From an uncultured Chloroflexota bacterium (lineage in GTDB: Bacteria > Chloroflexota > Dehalococcoidia > UBA3495), in assembly GCA_913031095.1 (NCBI GenBank), contig CAJWGH010000079.1, forward strand, positions 1 to 5,709: a DNA stretch of 5,709 nucleotides, in the 5' to 3' direction. This document shows, one piece after another, positions 1-5,225 of this stretch (position 1 is its first letter; each line of letters begins with the position of its first letter). The translations under genes were made by a program, and so were the position numbers. The notes under the pieces were generated by a model. It was not told the origin of the DNA. It made no database searches and saw only the letters and a program-made list of their open reading frames with translations.

Positions 1-1
1 G

Positions 2-70
2 CTTCCAGAGCAAATGGGAATGATCATGGCCCAGCACCACGACATGTCTGTTGCGAAACTGCAGGTATAA
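2..70 (+). CDS. 3' end of an unidentified gene upstream of pstB
   Basis: An open frame enters from the left edge and ends in TAA at 68-70. It gives a 22-residue tail that includes MGMIMAQHHDM and ends VAKLQV. In a usual pst operon the gene before pstB is pstA, but this polar, Met/His-containing tail does not look like the end of that permease. It may be another gene or chance coding. Its stop codon lies in the same frame as pstB, 9 bases before the pstB start, so it also limits how far upstream pstB can begin. I cannot assign a function. Confidence 0.35.
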   Translation, partial: LPEQMGMIMAQHHDMSVAKLQV

Positions 71-79
71 GAGAGAAGT

Positions 80-853
80 TTGCAAGACCAGGATTCCATC
101 CTCCAGTCTCGCGGGCTAAGCGTCTATTACGACGCTACAAAAGCCGTTACGGATGTGGACCTCGATGTGGCGCGCAATCGCATCACGTCGATCATTGGCC
201 CGTCTGGCTGCGGTAAGAGCACACTCCTACGGTGTTTCAACCGGATGAACGACCTAATACCCTCGGCCCGTGTTGAGGGACAGGTATTGTTCGACGGCCT
301 AGACCTCTACGGGCATGACGTTGATCCTACTGAGATTCGCTATGAGATCGGTATGGTCTTTCAGCGGCCCAATCCGTTTCCTAAGTCCATCTATGACAAC
401 GTGGCCTTTGGCCCACGCATCAATGGCTTTCAAGGTAATATCGATGAGATAGTGGAGAAATCCTTGGTGCGTGCAGCCCTCTGGGATGAGGTCAAAGACC
501 GGCTTAAATCGAGCGCTTTGTCGCTTTCCGGCGGCCAGCAGCAGCGGCTTTGCATCGCTCGAGCATTGGCGGTGGAGCCCCGGGTGATTTTGATGGACGA
601 GCCCTGTTCTGCCTTGGACCCCATCGCAACTCTGGCCATAGAAGAACTCATGCGCGAATTGTCCGAGGATTATTCGATCATCATAGTCACCCATAACATG
701 CAGCAGGCGGCCCGTGTCTCCCACTACACTGCGTTTCTGATGGTTGAAGAGACGAGGGTCGGGTTCCTTGTCGAGTTCGGCGAAAGCCGCCAGTTATTCA
801 CCAACCCAAAAGACGAACGGACAGAGGCTTATATCACCGGAAGGTTCGGATAA
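80..853 (+). CDS. pstB: Phosphate ABC transporter ATP-binding protein PstB
   Basis: This is the cytoplasmic ATPase of the high-affinity phosphate importer PstSCAB; it hydrolyses ATP to drive phosphate through the PstC/PstA channel. All ABC motifs are present in order: Walker [10 protein letters not shown] (residues 40-48), the Q-loop in VFQRPNPFP (Q95), signature LSGGQQQR (149-156), Walker B VILMDEP with catalytic E174, D-loop SALD (177-180) and H-loop His205. PstB hallmarks are also visible: the post-Walker [20 protein letters not shown], and the C-terminal YITGRFG. At 257 residues it is full length for the family. The TTG at 80 is the first usable start after the in-frame stop at 68-70, with a purine-rich GAGAG at 71-75 as a short-spaced ribosome site. 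phoU follows 13 bases downstream, so the two are probably co-transcribed. The residues around 223-230 (VEETRVGF) are slightly longer than in the E. coli protein, which I regard as ordinary variation. Confidence 0.97.
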   Translation: MQDQDSILQSRGLSVYYDATKAVTDVDLDVARNRITSIIGPSGCGKSTLLRCFNRMNDLIPSARVEGQVLFDGLDLYGHDVDPTEIRYEIGMVFQRPNPFPKSIYDNVAFGPRINGFQGNIDEIVEKSLVRAALWDEVKDRLKSSALSLSGGQQQRLCIARALAVEPRVILMDEPCSALDPIATLAIEELMRELSEDYSIIIVTHNMQQAARVSHYTAFLMVEETRVGFLVEFGESRQLFTNPKDERTEAYITGRFG

Positions 854-866
854 GCAGGGGGGTATC

Positions 867-1544
867 ATGGTTAGAGCTGACTTCGATCGGAGCCTTGAGG
901 AGCTTCAGGGCGATCTCGTCGGTCTTGGGGAGATGGTGGAAAAGGCCATACTCAAGTCCATGGATGCCCTTGAACGTCGAGACCTGACTGTTGCCTATGA
1001 GGTTATTACTGAAGACGAGCAGATCAACGAGAAGCGGTTTGAGCTGGAAGAGAAATGCATCGACCTTATAGCCACTCAGCAGCCTCTGGCGGTTGACCTC
1101 CGGACGTTGCTGGCCGTGCTCCACATCGCCGTTGAATTGGAGAGGATGGGAGATTATGCCGAAGGCATAGGCAAGATCTGCATGATAATAGGCGACGATG
1201 AAGAAGCCCTGGCGCCTCCGCAACTCCCTCAGATGGCTGAAAAGGGAATTGCCATGCTGAGGGGAAGCTTGAAGTCGTTGGTTGAAAGAGACAAAGACCT
1301 GGCCAACGATGTCTGGGATTCGGATGATGGAGTAGATGCCCTCTATGATGAGGTCTGCCATCAGATATTCCTTGACATGGGAGAGAATCCCAAGGCCATC
1401 GAGGCCTCAACCCATTTCCTGTGGGTTGCCCATGATCTTGAACGCATCGCGGACCGAGCCACGAATATCGCTGAGAGGGTGATTTTCATGGTCACTGGCA
1501 AGGTCGGTCGTTATACTCCTCCCAACAGAGAGGATAACGGCTGA
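867..1544 (+). CDS. phoU: Phosphate signalling protein PhoU
   Basis: PhoU is a cytoplasmic negative regulator that links the Pst transporter to PhoR-type kinase signalling and limits phosphate uptake. The 225-residue protein shows the two-fold repeat typical of the family. Each half carries the metal-binding signature: ELERMGDYAEGIGKI (about 90-104) and DLERIADRATNIAERV (190-205). The helical N-terminal segment FDRSLEELQGDLVGLGEMVEKAI is also characteristic. The frame is open further upstream, to an ATG at 744 inside pstB, but the start at 867 is preferred. It has the purine tract AGGGGGG just upstream, lies 13 bases after the pstB stop, and gives the usual family length, whereas the longer form would overlap pstB by over 100 bases and add unrelated sequence. 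A terminator follows directly, so this is the last gene of the operon. Confidence 0.96.
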   Translation: MVRADFDRSLEELQGDLVGLGEMVEKAILKSMDALERRDLTVAYEVITEDEQINEKRFELEEKCIDLIATQQPLAVDLRTLLAVLHIAVELERMGDYAEGIGKICMIIGDDEEALAPPQLPQMAEKGIAMLRGSLKSLVERDKDLANDVWDSDDGVDALYDEVCHQIFLDMGENPKAIEASTHFLWVAHDLERIADRATNIAERVIFMVTGKVGRYTPPNREDNG

Positions 1545-1551
1545 GTTTAAG

Positions 1552-1585
1552 GCCAGGCCGCCTGCCTAGATCGGGCTGGCTTTTT
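1552..1585 (+). terminator. Intrinsic terminator of the pst-phoU operon
   Basis: GCCAGGCCG (1552-1560) pairs with CGGGCTGGC (1572-1580) with a single internal G/G mismatch, around an 11-base loop. The stem runs straight into TTTTT (1581-1585). It begins 7 bases after the phoU stop codon, as expected for the end of the operon. Confidence 0.85.
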
Positions 1586-1609
1586 CTATCCGTTAACAGA
1601 TATGTGCGG

Positions 1610-1615
1610 TATAAT
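1610..1615 (+). promoter_or_regulatory. Isolated TATAAT (-10-like) in the phoU/small-gene spacer
   Basis: A perfect -10 hexamer lies 25 bases past the phoU terminator. The best nearby -35-like sequence, TTAACA at 1593-1598, is only 11 bases away, which is too close, and the 17-base position reads TATCCG. If active it would give a leader of about 110 bases to the small membrane gene, running through a GT-rich stretch (1631-1665). The AT richness alone could produce this match, so support is weak. Confidence 0.25.
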
Positions 1616-1666
1616 TATTCCGCGTTGATTGAGTGTGAATGCATGTGTGGTTGGTGTGGTGGATGT

Positions 1667-1684
1667 AGGCAGGTCGGCCTGCTT
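1667..1684 (+). other. Short GC-rich hairpin upstream of the small membrane gene
   Basis: AGGCAGG (1667-1673) pairs with CCTGCTT (1678-1684), six Watson-Crick pairs and one G-U, around the tetraloop TCGG. No T-run follows, so it is not an intrinsic terminator. It could be a leader structure or a protein-binding site in the 191-base spacer between phoU and the gene at 1736. I see no known riboswitch or RNA gene in that spacer. Confidence 0.35.
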
Positions 1685-1695
1685 GGGATAACCCC

Positions 1696-1724
1696 TTGAA
1701 GAAGAGATAGCCCAAAGCTATGGT
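1696..1724 (+). promoter_or_regulatory. Candidate promoter giving a near-leaderless transcript
   Basis: TTGAAG (1696-1701) and TATGGT (1719-1724) are spaced by 17 bases, each matching the sigma-70 consensus at four of six positions. Transcription would begin near 1731, about five bases before the ATG at 1736. That would explain why this gene has no Shine-Dalgarno sequence close to its start. The match is moderate and could be fortuitous. Confidence 0.3.
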
Positions 1725-1735
1725 ACCCAGCACCT

Positions 1736-2143
1736 ATGCAAAACAAGTACCAACAAGAGATCGAAGAGATTCTTAAGAACGCCGGCGAAGTAGCGCCCGA
1801 AGACTCCAGCAGGGAGACCGGAAAACCTCTGGAGGATCGTCCACGGGTGGTACGCCAGGCGGCGGAAGCGAGTCGGCCAGCTCCCTCTTTCTCGCCCAAG
1901 GGAGGGTGGCCTACCATAACTCCAGGCAAGATTCTGATGACGGGTTTGGTGGTCTTCATCGTTACAGCCTTGTTGCAGATTTGGGTCTTGGTCTGGGTTG
2001 GACTGGCGCTGTTGGTATTTGGTTACCTCCTCTTTTTTATCACGCCTAGGAATATCTCGATGGAGAAAAGATGGCGTGGAGAGTCCATAGAAGATGCGCC
2101 AGAATCCCCATGGGACAGGTTTAAACGCTGGATAAAGAGTTGA
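1736..2143 (+). CDS. Small two-helix membrane protein of unknown function
   Basis: The 135-residue protein has three parts. First comes a charged N-terminal segment with a short amphipathic helix (YQQEIEEILKNAGE, 5-18) and a Pro/Arg-rich linker to about residue 64. Next is a long hydrophobic stretch at about 66-102 that can form two closely spaced transmembrane helices with a short turn near QIWVLVWVG. Last is a basic, Trp-containing cytoplasmic tail with EKRWRG (110-115) and WDRFKRWIKS at the end. There is no signal peptide or catalytic motif. I have the impression that small proteins with an EIEEIL start, paired helices and an RWRG tail are common in Chloroflexota, where they have no assigned function. 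The ATG at 1736 is the first start in its frame after a stop at 1697-1699. There is no nearby ribosome site, so translation may be nearly leaderless. It is a single gene between two terminators. Confidence 0.75.
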   Translation: MQNKYQQEIEEILKNAGEVAPEDSSRETGKPLEDRPRVVRQAAEASRPAPSFSPKGGWPTITPGKILMTGLVVFIVTALLQIWVLVWVGLALLVFGYLLFFITPRNISMEKRWRGESIEDAPESPWDRFKRWIKS

Positions 2144-2184
2144 GTATGGTTCCGGTATGACGGAGTGGAACAATAACGAGAGAC

Positions 2185-2211
2185 AAAAGGTGGCCATCGG
2201 CCGCCTTTTTT
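2185..2211. terminator. Bidirectional terminator between convergent genes
   Basis: AAAAGGTGGCC (2185-2195) and GGCCGCCTTTT (2199-2209) form an 11-pair stem with one G-U pair and an ATC loop, followed on the + strand by further T to 2211. Read on the minus strand the same stem ends in TTTT (complement of 2188-2185). It lies between the small membrane gene (ends 2143) and hemD (ends 2234 on the minus strand), so it can serve both. It looks stronger in the + direction, where the T-run is six bases. Confidence 0.85.
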
Positions 2212-2233
2212 AATTGATGTGGCTATTTAGAAC

Positions 2234-3082
2234 TTAGTCTGTTTCGACGTGATCAGCGTTTAGCCGTTCGGCCATTGCGAGGACCAGATTGCCCATGTGA
2301 GGGTGGTCGGGCTCGACATCCACCCTCAACCCTGCCTCAATCATTCGCTTGGTGCACACTGGACCCACTGATGCCATGACCATACTCGACTTGGCTAAGG
2401 AGGCGCGTAGGGAGTCTTCTCTACCTGCTTGGGACGCTATGGACAACAGATTGGTGATTTGAATCTGGCTAGTGAAGGCAAGGGCGTCGATCTGGCCGCC
2501 TTCCAGAGCGTTGATTAGACCCAACACTGGTTTGATGTCTTCCGCTAGCCTCCACGTATAGAGGGTTACTTCTCGGACGGTCGCGCCGCGTTCTTCCAGG
2601 GTCTGGGTGAGCAGCTTATTGGGTCCGCCATAAGCCTGGACCACCACTTCTTGCCTGGCCAGGTCTAGTTCGCTGATGGCGGCGATGAGGTCACTGGATG
2701 TGAACGGTTCCGGGGGCATGTGATCTATGTGCACTGTGTTACGACGGAGTACCGCAGCCGGCTTGGGGCTGCGGGCTATAACGGTGATAGACTCCAGGGC
2801 TTTTAGGGTTTCGGCCATTCTATCCTGAGAAGCCGCGCTGTCGAAAAAAGTTTTGGTACCGACTCCGGTCTGGAAGACCATCATCTGCACTCTTCGGGCG
2901 CAGAGGTCGTCTACCAGCTTAATAACCTCTGGGGTGTTGCCGAGATGGACTTCCTGCAGCACCGGGGCCGCAAACGGTGTCCCACCGTTACGCTCAATCA
3001 AGGCCCCCATCTCAGAGAGCATGCGGGCCTCGACGTAAGCGATGGTTTTTCCTGCTAGTGAGGGTTTTTCCGGGGGAGCCAA
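2234..3082 (-). CDS. hemD: Uroporphyrinogen-III synthase (HemD)
   Basis: HemD closes and inverts ring D of hydroxymethylbilane to give uroporphyrinogen III, the branch point to heme, siroheme and cobalamin; it acts in the cytoplasm. The family has low sequence identity, but the two-lobed pattern is visible. The N-terminal lobe has a strand-helix start, AYVEARMLSEMGALIERNGG (15-34), and FQTGVGTKTFF (70-80) at the position of the usual FTS-type loop. The second lobe has VVVQAYGGPN (146-155), LAFTSQIQITNLL (201-213) and ASVGPVCTKRMIEAGLRVDV (237-256), the classical end motif. It is 282 residues, slightly longer than the typical 250-270, with no fused methyltransferase or regulator domain. The start is TTG at 3082, the first conventional start after the in-frame stop of the upstream gene; GGAAAGAG lies about 10 bases before it. 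The gap to the sulfite reductase is 21 bases, so the two form an operon, which fits siroheme supply to that enzyme. Confidence 0.88.
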   Translation of the reverse strand: MAPPEKPSLAGKTIAYVEARMLSEMGALIERNGGTPFAAPVLQEVHLGNTPEVIKLVDDLCARRVQMMVFQTGVGTKTFFDSAASQDRMAETLKALESITVIARSPKPAAVLRRNTVHIDHMPPEPFTSSDLIAAISELDLARQEVVVQAYGGPNKLLTQTLEERGATVREVTLYTWRLAEDIKPVLGLINALEGGQIDALAFTSQIQITNLLSIASQAGREDSLRASLAKSSMVMASVGPVCTKRMIEAGLRVDVEPDHPHMGNLVLAMAERLNADHVETD

Positions 3083-3103
3083 ATTAATGACGCTCTTTCC
3101 AGA

Positions 3104-4957
3104 TTAAACCGCGCACTCGCCTTCACCCCGTTCCAGCTTGTATTGGTTGGTGCGTTCCCAGTCGATGTACAGGTCTGAGCCGGCAGTGGCCTCTGCGGCA
3201 TCTTGCTCAGCCTTTTCGGCTACTGCTGTGACCTCTTCCAGCCCAACCCGGTCCAAGAACTGGTTGAACCTTTCTCCATCGGAGCGATTGTCCTTGTAGT
3301 AAGAGACAACCTCTTTGAGGACGCCAGGGACGGACTTAGCCGGAATCTTGATCCTGGGAATCCTGGTACCTATGCGGGAGTCTTGGACGTTGACGTCACC
3401 GTAGTTGCCGCCCAAGAACATCTCGTAGGCGGGAATCTGCTCTCCGTCGGGACCCTTGGTGGCCGCGCCGTGGAAGCCGATATTGGCGATGTGATGGAGA
3501 CCGCAGCCGTTGGGGCAGCCGCTCATCTTGATACGGATGTCATTGACTCCCTCATCCTCTAGCAGCCCGCTCCAGCTTTGAATCTCGTCTTTCAATGCAC
3601 CGGCAAGACCCATAGAGGCGGTGATGCCCAGTTTGCAGCTGTCCGTGCCCGGGCAGGATACAACGTTGCTGATGGAATGGGCGTCGGATTCTGCCAGGTC
3701 AATCTTGACCAGTTCACCCCAGACATCGTGGAGCATGTGCTCGGGTACGAATCGGAGGGCCAGGTTCTGTTCCTGGCTGGTTCGAGCTCGGCCCCCGGTG
3801 TATTTGCGCATGATGTCAGCTAGGGAATGGAATTGACTGGCGGAAATGTTGCCTCGGTCCGGCTTGACGTGGACGACGTAGTACCCTTCCTGCTTCTGGG
3901 CTTCGACGTTGGTCCTGCGCCATTTGGCGTAGTCTCCACCGCCGTTTCCGTTGGCGCCGTTGGAGGACAACGCTGGAGGATCCTCTTTCATCATCTCGTC
4001 AACGTTCATCAATGGTTTGGGGTCAATCGGGCCTATCTTTTCTAGCGCGGCTTCGACCAGAGTTTTGAACTCGTCCAGACCGATGCGGTCAACTAGCACC
4101 TTGAGTCGGGCCATCATGCGGTTCTTGCGCAGCATGTCGGCGTCGTTGAAGACGGTGAACAGTGCAAGGGCCAGTCGGAGGTAGTCTTCCTCGGGCAGGA
4201 ACTCGTAGAGGGGTTTGGCCAACCGAGGCATGATGGATGTGCCGCCAGCAACGAACACCTTGAAGCCACGCTTCTCCATGCCGTTCTCGACCCTGATCTG
4301 AGAAACGTAGGTGAGGTCTTGGATGGCGGCGGCGACGTGGTCGTGGTCATCGCATCCGGTGAAAGCGCTCTTGAATTTGCGAGGGAATGCCTGGGTTAAT
4401 GGGTGCCGTACCGCGAACCTCACGAAAGCAGCTAGGTAAGGCGTCGGATCGAAGACTTCAGATGCGCAAACGCCCGAAGTCGGCGAACCGACCACGTTCC
4501 GGACCACGTTGCCGCAGGCTTCCCGAGTGCTCAGGCCGGCTGAACCTAGCAGCCTCAAACCATCAGGGCACTGGTCCAGTGGGACGTGGTGGAATTGGAA
4601 GTTCTCCCGGGTGGTGATGTGTCCCTTACCCAGAGGGACGTATTTGGTACTGAATTCGCCCATGGTGTCCATCTGTTCTGGGGTGATAATACCGCCTGGT
4701 ATCTTCACCCGGATCATCTGAACGTCAGCCTGGCGTTGGCCGTAAACACCTTGCTTCAAACGGAAGGGTGTGAACTCCGTATTTTCCCTCTCGCCGCCGA
4801 TGAACGCTGCTGATTCCTCTTCCAACCTCACAATCTCGTCTTCCATGAAGGGAATGATGCTTTGGGAATCCTTAGAAAGCTCTAAGCTCTTTTCGTAGAT
4901 GCTCTCTTGAGTCGTTGCTTGGGTGTTCGATTGGTCGGCCGAGGTATTGCTAGTCAA
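3104..4957 (-). CDS. sir: Siroheme [4Fe-4S] ferredoxin-type sulfite reductase (SirA/NirA family)
   Basis: This 617-residue enzyme performs six-electron reduction, most likely sulfite to sulfide for cysteine synthesis. It has the duplicated family layout: ferredoxin-like half-domain (about 60-125), siroheme domain (135-290), a Gly/Asn-rich linker (331-342), second half-domain (350-415) and second siroheme domain (425-560). The cluster/siroheme ligands are C435, C441, C481 and C485 in CPGTDSC and SGCPNGCG. By motif alignment with E. coli CysI, the anion-binding residues are R83, R153, K194 and K196 (PRKFK). Plant nitrite reductases carry Asn at the last of these, so sulfite is favoured. Y72 and C148 align with the cross-linked Tyr-Cys pair of M. 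tuberculosis NirA/SirA. The tail after about 560 is acidic and ends GEGECAV with Cys615. The start is TTG, chosen for the strong GGAGGAG seven bases upstream. It is first in an operon with hemD and is preceded by a Cys-codon leader and a terminator. Nitrite reduction as a side activity is not excluded. Confidence 0.93.
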   Translation of the reverse strand: MTSNTSADQSNTQATTQESIYEKSLELSKDSQSIIPFMEDEIVRLEEESAAFIGGERENTEFTPFRLKQGVYGQRQADVQMIRVKIPGGIITPEQMDTMGEFSTKYVPLGKGHITTRENFQFHHVPLDQCPDGLRLLGSAGLSTREACGNVVRNVVGSPTSGVCASEVFDPTPYLAAFVRFAVRHPLTQAFPRKFKSAFTGCDDHDHVAAAIQDLTYVSQIRVENGMEKRGFKVFVAGGTSIMPRLAKPLYEFLPEEDYLRLALALFTVFNDADMLRKNRMMARLKVLVDRIGLDEFKTLVEAALEKIGPIDPKPLMNVDEMMKEDPPALSSNGANGNGGGDYAKWRRTNVEAQKQEGYYVVHVKPDRGNISASQFHSLADIMRKYTGGRARTSQEQNLALRFVPEHMLHDVWGELVKIDLAESDAHSISNVVSCPGTDSCKLGITASMGLAGALKDEIQSWSGLLEDEGVNDIRIKMSGCPNGCGLHHIANIGFHGAATKGPDGEQIPAYEMFLGGNYGDVNVQDSRIGTRIPRIKIPAKSVPGVLKEVVSYYKDNRSDGERFNQFLDRVGLEEVTAVAEKAEQDAAEATAGSDLYIDWERTNQYKLERGEGECAV

Positions 4958-4964
4958 CTTCGTT

Positions 4965-4971
4965 CTCCTCC
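4965..4971 (-). promoter_or_regulatory. Shine-Dalgarno of the sulfite reductase gene
   Basis: On the minus strand GGAGGAG lies seven bases before the TTG at 4957. This near-perfect ribosome site is what decides the TTG start over the internal ATG codons, the first of which is about 38 codons downstream. Its first two G residues form the end of a 12-base palindrome (4970-4981). Confidence 0.85.
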
Positions 4972-4987
4972 AAATATTTGGGCAAAT

Positions 4988-5020
4988 AAAAAACCCACCG
5001 GTTCAATAACGCGGTGGGTT
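4988..5020 (-). terminator. Leader terminator (attenuator) in front of the sulfite reductase operon
   Basis: Read on the minus strand, AACCCACCG (5020-5012) pairs perfectly with CGGTGGGTT (5000-4992), nine pairs, around an 11-base loop. The 3' arm continues as TTTT then ATTT (4991-4984). It has all the hallmarks of an intrinsic terminator, and it is directional, because the + strand side has no T-run. It lies upstream of the reductase and inside the transcript expected from the promoter at 5163-5135. It therefore cannot be an ordinary end-of-gene terminator of that operon, and no other minus-strand gene except the short leader frame ends before it. Confidence 0.88.
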
Positions 5021-5057
5021 CAAGGGTTCCTAGTTGTGTTTTAGTTAACGCTGAAGG

Positions 5058-5126
5058 TTACCTGTTCCCTATGTAACAGATACAGGTACAACAAGATGCG
5101 CAGAGGGTACCGTTCGGCTTCAACAT
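5058..5126 (-). CDS. Cys-rich leader peptide (22 codons)
   Basis: The frame starts ATG-TTG-AAG and ends in TAA at 5060-5058. Residues 9-17 read CASCCTCIC, so five of the 22 residues are Cys (codons TGC, then four TGT). Across the five complete longer proteins of this window I count 18 Cys in 1,516 residues, about 1.2%, so this is a strong local excess. There is no Shine-Dalgarno. The promoter upstream predicts a transcript start at about 5128, within two bases of the A of ATG, so translation is probably leaderless. The peptide is most likely a sensor of charged Cys-tRNA whose product has no function of its own. Mycobacteria are known to use leaderless Cys-codon leader frames before sulfur genes, which is the nearest precedent. 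An alternative reading as a small metal-binding peptide is possible but less likely given the terminator that follows. Confidence 0.72.
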   Translation of the reverse strand: MLKPNGTLCASCCTCICYIGNR

Positions 5127-5134
5127 TATACGGG

Positions 5135-5163
5135 AGTGTACTATCGCCTCTATTGGCTGTCAA
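5135..5163 (-). promoter_or_regulatory. Promoter of the leader-sulfite reductase-hemD operon
   Basis: On the minus strand a perfect -35 TTGACA (5163-5158) is followed after exactly 17 bases by TACACT (5140-5135), four of six matches to TATAAT. Initiation is expected near 5128. A perfect TATAAT also occurs at 5130-5125, but it is 27 bases from the TTGACA, has only ATAGAG at its own -35 position, and would start transcription inside the leader frame. I therefore prefer the 17-base pair. The 8-base palindrome ACACGTGT (5167-5174) sits just upstream of the -35. Confidence 0.7.
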
Positions 5164-5196
5164 CAAACACGTGTAGATTCGAAAGAAAAGGTAGTA

Positions 5197-5225
5197 TTTT
5201 CATGCGGCGACTATGCCTGTATAGT
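5197..5225 (+). promoter_or_regulatory. Promoter of the FAD-dependent oxidoreductase gene
   Basis: TTTTCA (5197-5202) and TATAGT (5220-5225, five of six) are spaced by 17 bases on the + strand. Transcription would begin near 5232, giving a leader of about 34 bases before the ATG at 5266. The promoter diverges from the sulfite reductase promoter, and its -10 lies within the palindrome at 5209-5226. Confidence 0.5.

Larger units (their letters stand above)
4958..5128 (-). promoter_or_regulatory. Cysteine-responsive attenuation leader (proposed)
   Basis: This is the proposed 5' untranslated region of the sulfite reductase-hemD transcript. Reading 5' to 3' it has a leaderless Cys-rich frame (5126-5058), a 37-base gap, the intrinsic terminator (5020-4988) and the ribosome site. 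Other pairings are visible. A long-range stem of 11 pairs (two G-U) joins 5128-5118, which spans the leader start codon, to 5056-5046, just past its stop. TACCTGT (5088-5082) pairs with ACAGGTA (5065-5059), placing Cys codons in a stem that a stalled ribosome would open. A weak candidate antiterminator is GGGAACAGG (5069-5061) with CCTTGAACCC (5025-5016), which would take part of the terminator's 5' arm. The overall order matches known amino-acid attenuators; the exact switching helices are my inference. Confidence 0.7.

Noticed and set aside
299..724. Minus-strand open frame of 141 codons inside pstB, and similar opposite-strand frames inside phoU, the small membrane gene, hemD and the reductase.
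   Set aside because: They lie antisense to genes with clear family motifs and have no domain features or ribosome sites of their own.
744..866. Longer phoU start at the ATG at 744, adding 41 residues.
   Set aside because: It would overlap pstB by 110 bases, the added residues do not resemble PhoU, and the ATG at 867 has a good ribosome site and gives normal length.
1639..1668. Nine-codon frame with three Trp codons (MHVWLVWWM) after the TATAAT at 1610, followed by the 1667-1684 hairpin, resembling a Trp leader peptide.
   Set aside because: The Trp codons come from a GT-rich stretch, the hairpin has no U-tract, its arm overlaps the frame's end, and the downstream gene is a membrane protein with no link to tryptophan.
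4970..4981. 12-base palindrome CCAAATATTTGG next to the reductase ribosome site as an operator or anti-SD hairpin.
   Set aside because: It is AT-rich and short, the RNA hairpin would be only about four pairs, and it takes just two bases of the ribosome site, so chance is adequate.
4984..5128. T-box, SAM or cobalamin riboswitch as the basis of the leader terminator.
   Set aside because: The T-box consensus around GGTGGNACCGCG is absent (only ACCGCG occurs, in the wrong context), there is no SAM-I core, and although ATAGGGAA resembles part of a B12 riboswitch, the rest of that fold and the B12 box are missing.
5125..5163. Promoter made of TTGACA (5163-5158) with the perfect TATAAT (5130-5125).
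   Set aside because: The spacing is 27 bases, far outside the 15-20 range, and a 17-base partner TACACT is available.
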